Assembly: GCA_932294295.1 (NCBI GenBank)
Contig: OW028574.1
Span: forward strand, 9,434,215-9,498,214
Direction: 5' to 3'
DNA: 64,000 bases
DNA from: Alitta virens
Lineage: Eukaryota > Annelida > Polychaeta > Phyllodocida > Nereididae
In this document: one piece after another, positions 11,386 to 23,145 of the stretch
Numbering within the stretch: the first letter of the stretch is position 1
How the letters are laid out: every line of letters starts with the position of its first letter
Program-made: the position numbers and the translations under genes
Notes under the pieces: model-generated
Told to the model about the DNA's origin: nothing
Databases searched by the model: none
What the model saw: the letters and a program-made list of their open reading frames with translations, nothing else

Positions 11386-12283
11386 AAGATAAACCAGTGC
11401 AAAAAAGTTAGACACTATAATAAGACCCAATGGTTATGTGGTATTTTTTTATATTCCCCACGAGTGGACAGATTGGCCAGGATTCACGAGTGGCGTTAGC
11501 CACGAGTGAATTCTGAAGCCAATCTGTCCACAAGTGAGGGAATATAAAAATATACCACATATCCACTTGGGTCTTATTTATACCCCACAATTTTCACTTT
11601 TAGTTGAGCTGTCTGGCTATGCATTTATGTAGTATAGAAAAAATTCATGAATATTAATTTTTGCCATTGACCAATCAGAGCATTGCATAACTGTCAACAA
11701 CGTCATCACCTCAAAACTTTCTGGGACATTTTCACATTAATAAAAAAAATTACGAAATGATATTTACAAACCAGTTGTTAAATATTTCTTGTCAGAATTG
11801 TTTTTTATACTAGATTTGGATAGAAAATGTTTAATTGTTTAGTATTATCAGATTTATTACTGAAGCGATGACGCTCCTGTGGTGTTGCCCATAGCAACAC
11901 AGCCACACAATAGCTTGTATCTGTGGACTGAACAGATCATTGACTTTCTGTTACGTTTTTTGCTCCTGGAATCTAGATTCTTGTCAGATTTCAAAAATTT
12001 AAACTTTTTTAGGGAGCTGCCAATTTTATCTTTTGAATGGTGGTAAAATTGTGACTCCGAATATTGTTTTAAAGCGGCGGCGCTAGTTTAAACGGCGAAG
12101 CGCTTAGCTGCAAAAAGTGATTTTTTGTCATTGGCCTGCCATACATAGAAGTATGTGGTATACATTTCCCATCCTTGTAAGGTAAGCCATGTAGTATACA
12201 CATGTATACCACATAGGCTATACCACATGGCTTTTCTATGTGGTATACAACTGATTGTGGGGTATAAAAGATAAACCAGTGCA
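11386..12283. mobile_element. 866-bp palindrome-rich insertion with 16-bp direct repeats
   Basis: The 16-mer AAGATAAACCAGTGCA occurs at 11386-11401 and again at 12268-12283, bracketing 866 bp. Inside are a hairpin at about 11430-11575, with arms containing GGACAGATTGGC and GCCAATCTGTCC, and a perfect 13-bp inverted pair, TTATACCCCACAA (11578-11590) and TTGTGGGGTATAA (12255-12267). A further palindromic cluster built on TATGTGGTATAC lies at 12150-12250. No coding capacity is evident. The long direct repeat suggests a target-site duplication of retrotransposition length, but the inverted repeats look like a DNA element; the class is unresolved. Confidence 0.65.
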
Positions 12284-13499
12284 CTTGAATAGCTCTGCCC
12301 ATCCTGTTGGGTAGGAGCATAGGAGTTATTGTTATGTAGAATCCAGATTCAATGTCTTGGACTTCTGGGCTGCCTGGAGTATTCTATTCAGATCATTTCT
12401 ATTCATCTCAGTGCATTAAGTGTCTGAACAGATCCATTGTATTGTGCTCTCTGCATTCCTTAAGGAAATACTGATTTCTGCACCCTGTGACCTTGTGCAA
12501 TTGCTGATGTCAGTGCGTTCAATTCTTTTATTAGTTTGGTATGAAATGCTTCCATGTCTACTCAAGGTTACATGTGACACGAATAAGAGGCATTGAGGTC
12601 ACATTTGATGTCATATTGAGAGTTAAAGGTCATGATCAAAGTCATATCACACAGCCATCTTTGGATAATCAGCTGCATTGATGCGTATAATGAACTTTCA
12701 TACTTTAATTGTTGACAATTATTAATCTGACGGGTACTGGTTTATTTTAGCATGAACAACTTTTTATGGATTATATTTTAGTATCATGCTATCATTCATA
12801 AATTCACAATGATATGTTTATCACAAGAGATCATGTTTATCACACACACTGGTGTAACACTTCTGACTGCATATGTTTGTCACACTAGTGGTAGTGTTTG
12901 TCACAATAGCTATTGTGTAGCTGACTTGCATTGAGTATTTCTTTCTTTTTTTTGATTAATTTTTTTTCTATTTTTAAGTTAAATGTGATGTAGGATATCT
13001 ACTTTTGGCCTATCTGCCATCTTGTTTGCTCAGGAGGTGCAAGAAAGATTAGTCCAGATAAGTTGAAAGCTATACCAAGGGCTTCAGAAAGTAAACAACA
13101 TTTTTGTGCATCTTTATTTAGATTGATAGCTATTGTATTTTCTCAATATCACATCAGTACAATTTGCGGATAATAATAATAATAATATCATGATACTGAT
13201 ACTGAAGGAGCCCAAAGGGGCACAAGGCTCGTAAATTGTTAATTTGGACACCCTGGTGAATATGAGATGAAATGGTGCAATGAGGTATGATTAATGATGG
13301 GACGACATCAACTACATTGTTGTAAGAGATTTAATATACTAGGATGTAATGCATGAACTAGATTGTGAACACCAAAGAGATAATGACACAATAAACTGTG
13401 TAAAAAAAACCAATTATCTGACATTGCATATATGGTGAAAATAATTTCCAATCTATTAAGACAAACGTAACAGTTTTGAATATTACAGTGTTCTTCACA

Positions 13500-13535
13500 A
13501 GATGATACCAGATTTTTTTTTTTTTTTTTTTTTAA
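13500..13535. repeat. Poly(T) tract
   Basis: A run of more than 20 T residues follows ACCAGA at about 13512-13534. It may be the antisense poly(A) tail of an unrecognised retroelement on the minus strand. Confidence 0.5.
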
Positions 13536-13571
13536 AGTGGAGCTGACAAGTGACTGAATTATCTTTTATAT

Positions 13572-14000
13572 GACATAAGATAAGATAAGATAAGATAAGA
13601 TAAGATAAGATAAGATAAGATAAGATAAGATCATCAGATCAGATCAGATGAGATAAAACTCAATTTATAGTCAGAGTGCAAGACAAAACAAATAAAACAT
13701 CAGCTATAAAGCTTTTAGCCGACTGGTAAATATAACAGTAACAATGAAAGAAGATATATATACAGATGATTAGAATGAGATTATTACTTAACTACACAAT
13801 GATCATAAATTATTTTGCAGACAGATTCTGCATGATCCACAACTTTCCAAGGAACTTTAAAGTCTAAATAAATCTTTGAACTTAGCCAATTAATCTGCTT
13901 GTTTTAGTTCAACAGGTAAAGAATTCCAAATCAAAGCACCTTGATATATAATAGATCTGCAAACCATATTGCATAGTGTTGTAAACTGGCTTGATTAACT
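13572..14000 (-). mobile_element. LINE ORF2 C-terminus and 3' UTR with pentamer tail
   Basis: On the minus strand, about 13985 down to 13862, a frame reads RSIIYQGALIWNSLPVEL, then KQAD, a stop codon, and LAKFKDLFRL. The W-N-S-L-P motif followed by a short basic/hydrophobic end is the usual C-terminus of non-LTR retrotransposon ORF2 (L2/CR1/Jockey-type). The internal stop shows that it is dead. A 3' UTR of about 220 bp follows, and the element ends in a perfect TATCT/AGATA pentamer array at 13572-13632, the short-repeat tail such LINEs often carry. It is 5' truncated. Confidence 0.75.
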
Positions 14001-16241
14001 TAAGATTATCTCTAATCTCATAAAATTGACAGACTATTCCAGGCTACAGAGATTTTGTAGCTCAGGCTTATATAGCAATATGATGAGAAGGTTTCATCAT
14101 GTCATTGTATTAAGATTACCTATCTTAACTAAGAATTTACCTTTAATTGTCTAACATGAATTGTTATTATTTGTGTAGCTATAAATGTAAGCTTTCTGAA
14201 AGTTGCAGGTTCATTTATCATTGGGAAATTTCAAGGAAAAACGGAATCAATCAGGCATGAGCATAAACATATCCGCTCTGCACTTGATGTGATTCAATGA
14301 TCCAGACAATTTGCCCTTAATTGTCTGTCTGGGACAAGTGCCTGGTAGCTCTGCGTTATCCAAACAAGACTTATTTAGCTTAAGGACAGCTTGACAAGAG
14401 TCCTTTTGCTGTTGTTGGGAAAGTTTCCAATGAATTTTGTATGTGATAGTTGATTTAATTTTGACAAAATTGGGGGAGAACATACATTGTAAGTACATGG
14501 TTTCTGCATAATATTTGGAGTTGGTGTCAGTGCATTGGGTCAGATAACTGATTCCATGATCTGTTGAAATGCCCCATGGAAATTTTGGTGAACAATATAT
14601 AAGCTAAAGAACAAGAGTTGTCTTGTTGTTTTGATGAAAAGCTGATCATTTCACTCGTCAATATCACACTTCTCAAGGCAAAAACTGTAGACTGAATCAA
14701 ATCAGGAATTTTCGACTCAAATTCCCAAAGGGCAATTACAAACGAGGAAAAGCTCAACGGCCATTATATTTTTTTTCACTCCTGCCATCATTTTGTTGTT
14801 TCTGCCTTGATATTGCATTTGTCAAGTGAGTGGCAATTTAGTAGCGTTGACACTAACAGACATAATTTCCCTGTGTTTATGGGAATAAAAAGTGAGTTAA
14901 TTAAGGGAGTTGGCTAATTTGCCTTGAGTGTGTTTCCGGATGATCCTTTGACAGCCGAGATGGTTATAATTATGAAACGGATCCATCATATTTGTCAGCA
15001 CCCCCTCTCCTTATTTGGCTTTTTCGAATTTTAAGTTGCATCATTCCCTAACCCATTTCTCATCATTGAGTTTTTGATTTAAGTATGATGAAGAAAATTG
15101 AGAATGCATCTTGAATGTCACCGTCAAGTGTCAAACTGTAATTAAGAATAATCAGGAGAAAATTCATACTGCAGGTGTTTTTACAACAGGAATCTGTTTA
15201 TGCTGCATCTAGATTTCTGCCAATTAAATGATTGCAATTAATTTCATGGTGGTTTTTTTGGTTTTTGGCCATTGATTGTGGCATCAACCACTGGTTTGAG
15301 TCAGTATATCCCTCAAATTGGTGCCATCTGAATTATGGGATAAGCATCTGTTGTACCGCTGGTTAAAAAGACATATCTACCTATCAACTTGTACAATTTT
15401 CAATCTAAGACCCTGTAGTTCCACAAAAGAAAACAATATTCGACCTCTATGATAATCATGCGCCTTGTTCGACGTTTTAAAATATTATACTTTTTTAGGT
15501 TGAGATGATTTAAAACTGAGACTTGACCATTTAGTGTATTTGCTTACCTTTTCTATTAGTAGTGAGTGAGGACCCGCAGAAACCTCAGCAACTGAAGTTC
15601 TTATTCCAAGGACGTTCGGTGTTAATTGCTGTGTTAACATCATCCCCCCTGTGCCAATTGTTGATGTGGGACCTTAACCATCCTCAAGAGGGAGCAGTTT
15701 AACGTAGTTTTAAGAGACCTCTTGAGGGTTTCCGCCGGAACCGGAACTGGCCCCAGGGAAATGTTATTTTGTGCTTGCCCATGCAAATTAGACTCAAGTG
15801 AGTTAAGCCAATGGTCAATAATTCACAGATGCAGTTGGATGGCTGGTGCAGGAAGTGGCACATGCATAACAAGTGTCTGGCCATATAATTGCATTGACAT
15901 GTTATTCTACTTAAGTGGACATCAGAGTGCTAGGCCAGGAAATGAAAGGACATCGGGAGAGTCCCTCCCCATTGGCTATCATTGGTCCTAGCATTCGTAA
16001 TTGGGCCAAAGACAGGCAACAAGGGCTTATCTGATCCGGCTATCTGTTCCTCTTAATCGGTATCTGTGTGTCCTGGTTAATGTGCATGCCCTGGAAATTC
16101 CATCCACGAAGAGGAATTGTCCGGTGTCAGACAAAGGTAAACTGGCCGACAAAAACCTTGTATTAGATTCTTTTACTAATTTTTGTGTGTTAGAACAATG
16201 CATTAAACAAACTTTAAGTATCTACTCCCTTACTGGAATAA

Positions 16242-16425
16242 GGGCGGGGCCTAGCTCAGAGGTAGCGCTCTGGGCGTCCAACAGCTGGGTCCCGGGTTCA
16301 ATTCCCAGTCGAGCCTAAGTTGAATGGCTGTTTCATCCTTCATCTCATTGTCCTAATTAGCCCATCAGGTGCAGAAATAGCCCATCAGGTGCAGAAATAC
16401 AGGACATAAAGCCCTAATCACCCCC
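16242..16425 (+). mobile_element. SINE family A with internal 20-bp duplication
   Basis: Full-length copy with A box CTAGCTCAGAGGTAGCGC and B box GGGTTCAATTCCC. The body contains AGCCCATCAGGTGCAGAAAT twice in tandem and lacks a short segment present in other copies. The imperfect flanks CCTTACTGGAAT (16228-16239) and CCTTGCTGGAAT (16424-16435) are read as the target-site duplication. Confidence 0.88.
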
Positions 16426-17129
16426 TTGCTGGAATGATATTAGTTGGGTGTTGTCTTTGCATCACATCCCATCGGAGGAAACCCAAGTTAAAATCCTGGA
16501 GGAATGGGCACTCCCCAGAAGTGGAACTACAGGGACCTAGATTGGTCTTGTGAGGCTGTGGGTGCAGACGAGTCAGATAATCGGTTCTTCCCCTACCAGG
16601 TGGACAAACTGGTTAACTCGGGTAAAAAGGAGAAAAGCAGCCGGGAGGAAATTGCATTTGTGTTGTGGCGCATATTGGCAGTAATTTGTCGTGGCATGAA
16701 GTGACCACTGTCCAGCAGCCCTTTGTTGGTGTGGTCAGTGCATCTTGGTCAGATGTCCGAAGAATGCTCAAAGATATTTATTTCCTCTTTCTACAAGGAC
16801 GTGGCTGGTGTAATGTCACTGGGTGTCTGCCAACCTAGTGTTATATTGCAATAAAATGCTGAATTGAAAAGGCATTTAAAAGATTACTGAAGTTTTGATT
16901 AAAAAACCTTCAATTGACCAACAATTTGCCAGAGCTACCAACCAGCACTTGAATAAGTTTTTCAGACAGGATACTTTACCATTCACTCCTCTTTTTATAA
17001 TCAAAGATGCAGAGGTCATTTGATGAATGTTCCTTTTTGAAAAGCAAAAAAGTGTATTGTTGGATGCCATCATTACATGTCAGGTCTTGGAACAGCTAAA
17101 TCAACGCTAGAAAAATGAGGTTTGAGGTG

Positions 17130-17284
17130 TACATGGCCAAATGTGCAACATGCGTTTTTCATGAGAAGGATAAACGCATGGTAAACGCATGGTTTTTGCC
17201 TAATTAAGATGAGGTGAAAACCATGCGTTTTCCATGCTTTAATCCAAATGCATGGAAAACGCACGTAGCACATTTGGCCATGTA
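17130..17284. mobile_element. Foldback MITE, complete copy (155 bp)
   Basis: The ends are TACATGGCCAAATGTG and CACATTTGGCCATGTA, a perfect terminal inverted repeat, with TA at both edges as expected for a Tc1/mariner-type target duplication. The inside is largely palindromic and built from the octamer ATGCGTTT and its complement AAACGCAT. It has no coding capacity. Two more copies are in this window at 20.9 and 46.2 kb. Confidence 0.85.
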
Positions 17285-17441
17285 ATAGCTCTCAAAGGCG
17301 GCCTGTTTTCTATGGAAAGATGCATGTTGCGAACTTTCTCACTCTTTTTGGATGTTTTCTGTAATGTTCTTACACTATAGTGATAGACTGTAATCCCCTT
17401 ATTTATGATGCCTGTATAGTATGAGCTGTGATTCCATCTTG

Positions 17442-17490
17442 GGTATTTGCTATGAAGAGGTTTATACTTATTTGTCTTCTTTTTTTTTTT
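17442..17490. repeat. Dispersed repeat copy (with 18718-18760)
   Basis: GTATTTGCTATGAAGAGG, then TTTAT(A/T)CTTATTTGTCTT and a T-run, occurs here and again at about 18718-18760. The unit is about 45 bp and carries no recognised element signature. It could be the 3' end of an unidentified retroelement, given the T-run. Confidence 0.6.
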
Positions 17491-18291
17491 GGCCTTTGGT
17501 CTGCTCTGTCCTTAATGCCCAGCGATTGCAGTCACTTTGTCACCGGATTTGTCCGAGTCACAAAGAATCATAGACGAGCAACCGGTAGGTCAAGCCGGAC
17601 GCTTGACCAATCGGATTTCCCTCATGAATTGTCCGGACCAGTAGCCTTTGTGACCAGCTCTGCTCGCTGATGGTCAATTGCTGACCACTACTGACCATTG
17701 CTTGTTTTGTGCACCAAGTGTGCTTTGTTTTTGGATGGTAGTCGAAGTAGTAGGTCCTATCCGTTAAGTTGGTATCACTAGATGATAAATTTGTAACGAA
17801 TTGCTAGCTTTGTTTCGTCATTGATCATCTTCACATAAGCTGATAACATTTCAAAGAAATCAAAATGCAATGCTGTAATAAAGGATGTTCAGAGGACCTT
17901 TGCATCTGAAGATTTACTTGCGGTCAAGACATGAAAACGAAGTAATCTGGTGGACCATGTCATGCAAGTTAGCCAATGGCTATTTGAAATATTCATTAGG
18001 GCAAGACATGCAATGTCATGTGGACCAGATTCCACCTTTAATGTTTGTACAAGTAGCCAAAATACCTAATTTGTATATATTGAATGAGGAAATAGAATTT
18101 ACAGAGAGCTATTGGTGAAGTTGGAATGGGGGGGGGGGGGGAGGCTATCTATTCATGCTTGTCTGTCCGAGGGTGACCCAGTATTGGTAACGAGAAAGAT
18201 TTTGTCCAGACGATCACATGACCATTGGTCGCAGTTGTATTTGGTCTCTGAAGGAGAACTGAAAGACATTTAGTTAAAAAATCTGCGTTTT

Positions 18292-18602
18292 GCTACAGTT
18301 GTTGGCTACAGTTGTTGGCTACAGTTGTTGGCTACAGTTGTTGGCTACAGTTGTTGGCTACAGTTGTTGGCTACAGTTGTTGGCTACAGTTGTTGGCTAC
18401 AGTTGTTGGCTACAGTTGTTGGCTACAGTTGTTGGCTACAGTTGTTGGCTACAGTTGTTGGCTACAGTTGTTGGCTACAGTTGTTGGCTACAGTTGTTGG
18501 CTACAGTTGTTGGCTACAGTTGTTGGCTACAGTTGTTGGCTACAGTTGTTGGCTACAGTTGTTGGCTACAGTTGTTGGCTACAGTTGTTGGCTACAGTTG
18601 TA
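18292..18602. repeat. 13-bp minisatellite, about 24 near-perfect copies
   Basis: The unit CTACAGTTGTTGG is repeated head to tail for about 310 bp with essentially no divergence. Because 13 is not a multiple of 3, all three + frames stay open and give the same 13-residue period. This explains the long overlapping open frames here; they are not genes. Confidence 0.97.
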
Positions 18603-18689
18603 AGAACGATGTGCAAATTATCCTTTTTGTTTTCTTTTTTCTTTTTTGCCCATTGACACATCTTCCCGGTATGGAATTACTTCCACGTG

Positions 18690-18790
18690 CAGTTTTTTTT
18701 TCATGCATCAATCTTGTGTATTTGCTATGAAGAGGTTTATTCTTATTTGTCTTTTTTTTTTGACAGTTTTTTTTTCATGCATCAATCGTA
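18690..18790. repeat. 74-bp imperfect tandem duplication
   Basis: CAG, a run of T, then CATGCATCAATC occurs at 18690-18713 and again from 18764, enclosing the copy of the dispersed GTATTTGCTATGAAGAGG repeat. Confidence 0.7.
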
Positions 18791-19011
18791 TATACAGTGT
18801 ATATACACCTTTGCTAACATCAAAGAGTCATGCAACGTGGCAGTGACGTCACAATGTCACAATTACCTCCTAATTGTTGCATGTCTATGCCAATGACAGG
18901 GGGTGATTTATTGTGCAAGGATATTTGATGTCAGGTACTACTTTTAGTCGATTGCGGCAGGACACCATTAAGGTCATATCAGTATATATCGGTCACGTGA
19001 GATGTTGGATT

Positions 19012-19101
19012 GGTAGTGCCTTATACTCGGTGTCTATGCGGAGGCAAGTAAAAAAATCCTCACCCATGGATGGGGTAAATGTGTAAGATGGTGTGGAATC
19101 C
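19012..19101 (+). mobile_element. SINE family B fragment
   Basis: The body segment GTGTCTATGCGGAGGCAAGT followed by CCCATGG and GGGGTAAATGTGTAA matches the middle of the full copy at 4490-4760. The tRNA head and the tail are missing. Confidence 0.75.
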
Positions 19102-19199
19102 AAGCTTATCATCTCATCATTACGTCTGCCACAGCTTGTCATATATGCATTAGCTGAGCTTCAGACATGTAGCTTTGAGCCAGTACAATACAAAACACT

Positions 19200-19520
19200 A
19201 CAATACAATGCAATGCACTGAGGCTTTATTGAGATTTTATAAGTGAGGAGGCCCACAGGTGAGACCTTGACTTCAAAGAGGCTTCTCTTCAGCTCGTGGT
19301 CCTGCTCATTGACTAGAGTGTCGCTAGACTCAGGATGATCCTAACTACCCCAGACATTGAGCAATGTCAGTAAGGAGGGGAATCCCCCAATTGACACGAT
19401 CACCCCAAAACTTAACCCTCTCGTTATCAACGACAGTGTTGCTAAGGACGCTACTCTGCGAGTGCATGATGAGGGCGGTCTGAGGCAGGAGTTCCCCGTT
19501 GGTTGACATTGTAGATTTTT
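19200..19520 (-). mobile_element. Possible retroelement 3' region
   Basis: On the minus strand a 54-codon frame runs from an ATG at about 19512 to a TAG near 19348. It is followed by CTGTGGGCCTCCTCACTTAT and CAATAAAGCC, a poly(A)-signal-like end at about 19220-19230. Higher GC and the terminal AATAAA suggest a retroposed element, but I do not recognise the peptide. Confidence 0.3.
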
Positions 19521-20579
19521 GAAGTCTACAGTTGGTAAGGTGTAGTAGATGTGAAGACAGGATTTTATAATGATCTTAGGACATGGTAGGCCACAGAATC
19601 ACACAATATACAGTTAGTTTCATTAAAAACGGCCTGTTTGAATCCAGACAAAGCTAGTCAACTTCTGCTATACGATGCTGCCTGCCACTAACCAGAACTG
19701 TCTGGCTATCGCTGGGTACTCAAAGACGGATCTAAAATTACATGCAACACATGTAACCGGCTAAAGCCAGCTGCTTCTGTCTACTTCTAGTTAATAGTCA
19801 GCTAACACCTAACCCCAGATCGCTACTTGATCACCTGTGCACTTTCAGCATACCTCTATATCATTCTCTTCTACACAAGAAACACATTTGCCAACTCCCT
19901 TTCAGCTCTCATCATTTTTACTTGCATGGGACGTTTGCTGCACCTACCACAACTGAATGAAAATTTTTTTAACCTAGGTAAATGTAAGAAATTTTCTAAT
20001 ATATCATAAATATGTATGTGCAATCGACATGCATCTTTTCAACAAAAAATGACAAATATGGGTAACTCTTATGTGTACCAAAGATATAAGAGTCAAGTGA
20101 GGCTGAAATTCTCTTTTAATCAACATCTCCATTGCCTGGTGTTTTTATTAAGCCATATTTTATGTCAGTATGATTGAACGTAGTATAAACAAATACAAAG
20201 GCTTGACGATTTCCCACGTTATTCTGAGGCCCTCTGGAACTATTTTTAAGCCTGGTTTGAAGTCATTTCAGGAGCGCGTGACACCTCTTGGCGTCACGTG
20301 AGCAAAGGTCAAAATGCTCTTAATATCCTGTGACCGCAAGGGGGCGCTGTTTTCCCTTCAGCTTGATGCTGTAATTGGGACTTGGGATCCATTGGGGAAG
20401 GGGCATCTTTGACGTTTTCCGTTTGATTAGATAGCCAAAAAAATACACTATGAATAAAATGCAACATAGTTACTTTAGACAAAATGCTGTAAATGAATTA
20501 TTTTAGGTAATACAATTATACAAGTAAGTTTCCATGCCTCACTCGTATATGACTACAACTGATTTTGTAACTGATGATG

Positions 20580-20880
20580 AATGTTATTTATTTATTTATT
20601 AAAATATATTTAAAATGGGTAGCACCATCAGTAAAAACTGTTTTTCAGGTGGCCCATTAATGCAATAAAACAAAAAATATATACACAGATGAAATATTAA
20701 TTATAAGTACATACATTAACTATAAAATAAGAAAGATAAAATTACATTAAAATATATTGCTTTAACTTCCTTTTAAAAACATTGATATCATAAATATCTT
20801 TTAAACATGAAGGTAAACTATTCCATGTATTAGCACTATAGTGTACTTAAAAGACTTTTCTTAGCAAACTGACTAGAGAC
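20580..20880 (-). mobile_element. LINE ORF2 C-terminus and 3' end
   Basis: Minus-strand frame ANTWNSLPSCLKDI, then YDINVFKRKLKQYILM and a stop codon, at about 20840-20745. It is the W-N-S-L-P C-terminus of a non-LTR retrotransposon ORF2, belonging to a different subfamily from the relic at 13.9 kb. A frameshift or stop lies just upstream, near SLLRKVF. An AT-rich 3' UTR ends in a TTTA-rich tail near 20585-20600. It is 5' truncated and inactive. Confidence 0.75.
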
Positions 20881-20934
20881 ATTAGGAATATAAACATTCA
20901 TAGGATGACTTCTTGTGTTTATACCATTAAAGTC

Positions 20935-21039
20935 TACATGGCCAAATGTGCCACATGCGTTTTCCAGGAGAAGGATAAACGCATGGAAAATGCATGGTTT
21001 TTAGCAAATTATAATGAGGCAAAAACCATTGGCCATGTA
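20935..21039. mobile_element. Foldback MITE, internally deleted copy
   Basis: The left end TACATGGCCAAATGTGCCAC and left arm match the 17.1-kb copy. The right arm loses about 50 bp between AAAAACCA and TTGGCCATGTA. TA flanks both sides. Confidence 0.8.
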
Positions 21040-21053
21040 CCAATTTAAAATGT

Positions 21054-21135
21054 ACACTAATGGACTTTAAAAACATGTTGTACAAACCCGCAGTTATGCG
21101 TTTTTAAGTTATGCGTTTTTAAAGTCCATCAGTGT
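21054..21135. repeat. Hairpin with 21-bp arms
   Basis: Positions 21054-21074 and 21115-21135 are inverted repeats with one mismatch (core GGACTTTAAAAAC / GTTTTTAAAGTCC). The loop contains a tandem GTTATGCGTTTTTAA pair. It begins 15 bp after the MITE at 20935-21039 and shares its ATGCGTTTTT word. Confidence 0.75.
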
Positions 21136-22005
21136 ATCTTTTTCTGAGTGTTGGTGCTGTGTCAGTGTGTCCTATTACAGAGAAGTAGTGGGTTCACTTG
21201 GGCAGGCAATGTTAATATAACTATGAGTCATAGAGAGTTTGCTTGGTTCGGATATAAGGCTGGCATGTGATGGTAATATCAGACTCCTCATTACTCAAGA
21301 TAGACTGGAACGGACACTATCTGGAGACAAGAGACAATATGTCAGCCATGATAGCAGCTGAGGTGCCACGGAGTTACACTATCACAGGTCTCTGGAATCA
21401 ATCACAGCACTAGCATTATTTCATGAAGAGTTCACTAGGGCCATTCATGTTAAACACAAGAAAGTATTAATAGCTATTAATAGGAACGAGTGGGATGATT
21501 GGGAATATGTGACAAGTGATGCTGGTGAAATATTATAACTAAATTCCATAAAATATTCCAATATTTTAGTTAGAATGTTGCAAACACTAATGTCGTGAAA
21601 CTTTGCTGCGTGAAATGTCAGTTTTTTTTGTAGCATTCGTGATTCTACATATCAATATTATCATATTTAAAAGTGACTGTTAAAGGTCTTTTTGCGTAAA
21701 TAATTACCATATATAGTAACAGGTCAAGCCTACGTGATAACATTTCTTGGTAAAACACAATGGCGACAAGTTTGGCTTGTACTGGATAAACAGATCTGGA
21801 AGAATAACACTCATTGAAATTTGGAAGACAATACTCATTTAAAATCATAAAGATATTTTAACTATGACAATCATACAACATCACGTCTGTTCTATATGTA
21901 CAGATGTCTGTCCTACAGGTGTATTGTTTTGAAGAGCATTTCAGCAGTGAAATATTAATGAAAACAGGTGATTTTGAACTGTCGTATTGTACATCAATTG
22001 CGAAG

Positions 22006-22362
22006 TCATTCTTCAGACAGAAAGTCTTGGACTTTTAGCTTTTTAGTCCAATAGATGACATCTGTTTTGGATGAGCTAGCTGTGTGTCTAGTAAGTGGGC
22101 CCAGTGGCTTGTGATCCCGAACAGCTGTAGCCGGAGGCATCCTGGTGTCTGAGGCAGACAAGAGACTTTTGGTCAGCTTCTTGCTCTGACCACTCTGACC
22201 ACTGGTCATCTGCTGGACCTGAGGGTCAAGTGTGGGGGCCAGACTGTCCGGGACAGGTGCATCATGACCACCGGCCAATGCTGCTGTTGCTGCCGCTGCT
22301 GGTGACACTGACCACTGCATCTTCTTTGGTGATGGATATGGATGCAGAGCTCCTTGATGCAA
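22006..22362 (-). other. Anonymous 118-codon open frame, minus strand
   Basis: A 118-residue frame rich in Ser, Ala, Thr and Pro, with a stretch SGQSGQSKKLTKSLLSASD and the end KVQDFLSEE. The segment is GC-richer than its surroundings and ends in a clean TGA. I recognise no domain, and no promoter, splice partner or poly(A) site is evident. It could be an exon of a nested gene, a decayed retrocopy or chance. Confidence 0.2.
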
Positions 22363-23104
22363 CTTCAGCTTTTTTGGTTACAGGGAGCAATAATAGTTCA
22401 AAACGAATCTTGCTGTGCTTTAATGACTACAGATAGATCTCCGAAGGCTGATAAGCAACAAAATGTCAGTCAACTCCCGACTATGAGGGATATAACTGAC
22501 GTATACTCCATTAGACATTTTTATTCATTTGGTTGATTGTTTCTTTTTACTGCCTTTATTATGCAAAACAAGGTCAGTTTGCACTCAGGAGGGAGTCAAC
22601 TTACATTTTCGTTGGTTATTGCCCGCTCAGAACATTAGGAAAACAGTCTTAAGTGGAGTATAACCTTGTCTTAATTGTATGGTAAGAATCTCGAGGGAAG
22701 GCAGGATTTGGTCGTGTTCTATTTTACAGCGATGATAAAAGAAACTCGTGCACGGAGAGAAGTGGGGCTTACGGAAAATTAATTGTTAAAAGGTCCAAAC
22801 GGTCATATTTAGTCCAGAGTCTGTAGACCTAAACGATGACTTTGTTTGCCCAGATTGAACACAGGCTACAGCTTGCTAGTTCATGCAAGCGCCACAAATA
22901 GCCTCAAAGTTTCCCTTTCTAAATCGGGACTTGAGTTTGCAAGAGTGCAGTCTTCCCTGCTAATAGTTTGGAGTTTGAAAAGCTTTGAGGAAAGAGCAGC
23001 TCGACAAATGAAAGTGTGTTGTGTTGCTGTCATGGAGTGCCTCAGGGAGAGTGCTTGGATCCCCAAATGTTTGCAACAAGTTGTTGGAGACATCGACCTC
23101 GGCA

Positions 23105-23145
23105 TCAATATCATCATCATCAGCAGCAGCAGCAGCAGCATCCAG
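23105..23145. repeat. ATC/AGC trinucleotide repeat
   Basis: ATCATCATCATC followed by six AGC triplets. It explains the serine, leucine and alanine runs in the overlapping frames on both strands. Confidence 0.9.

Noticed and set aside
18290..18730. Open frames of 92-146 codons on the + strand
   Set aside because: They are the 13-bp minisatellite read in three frames; the peptide is a 13-residue period.
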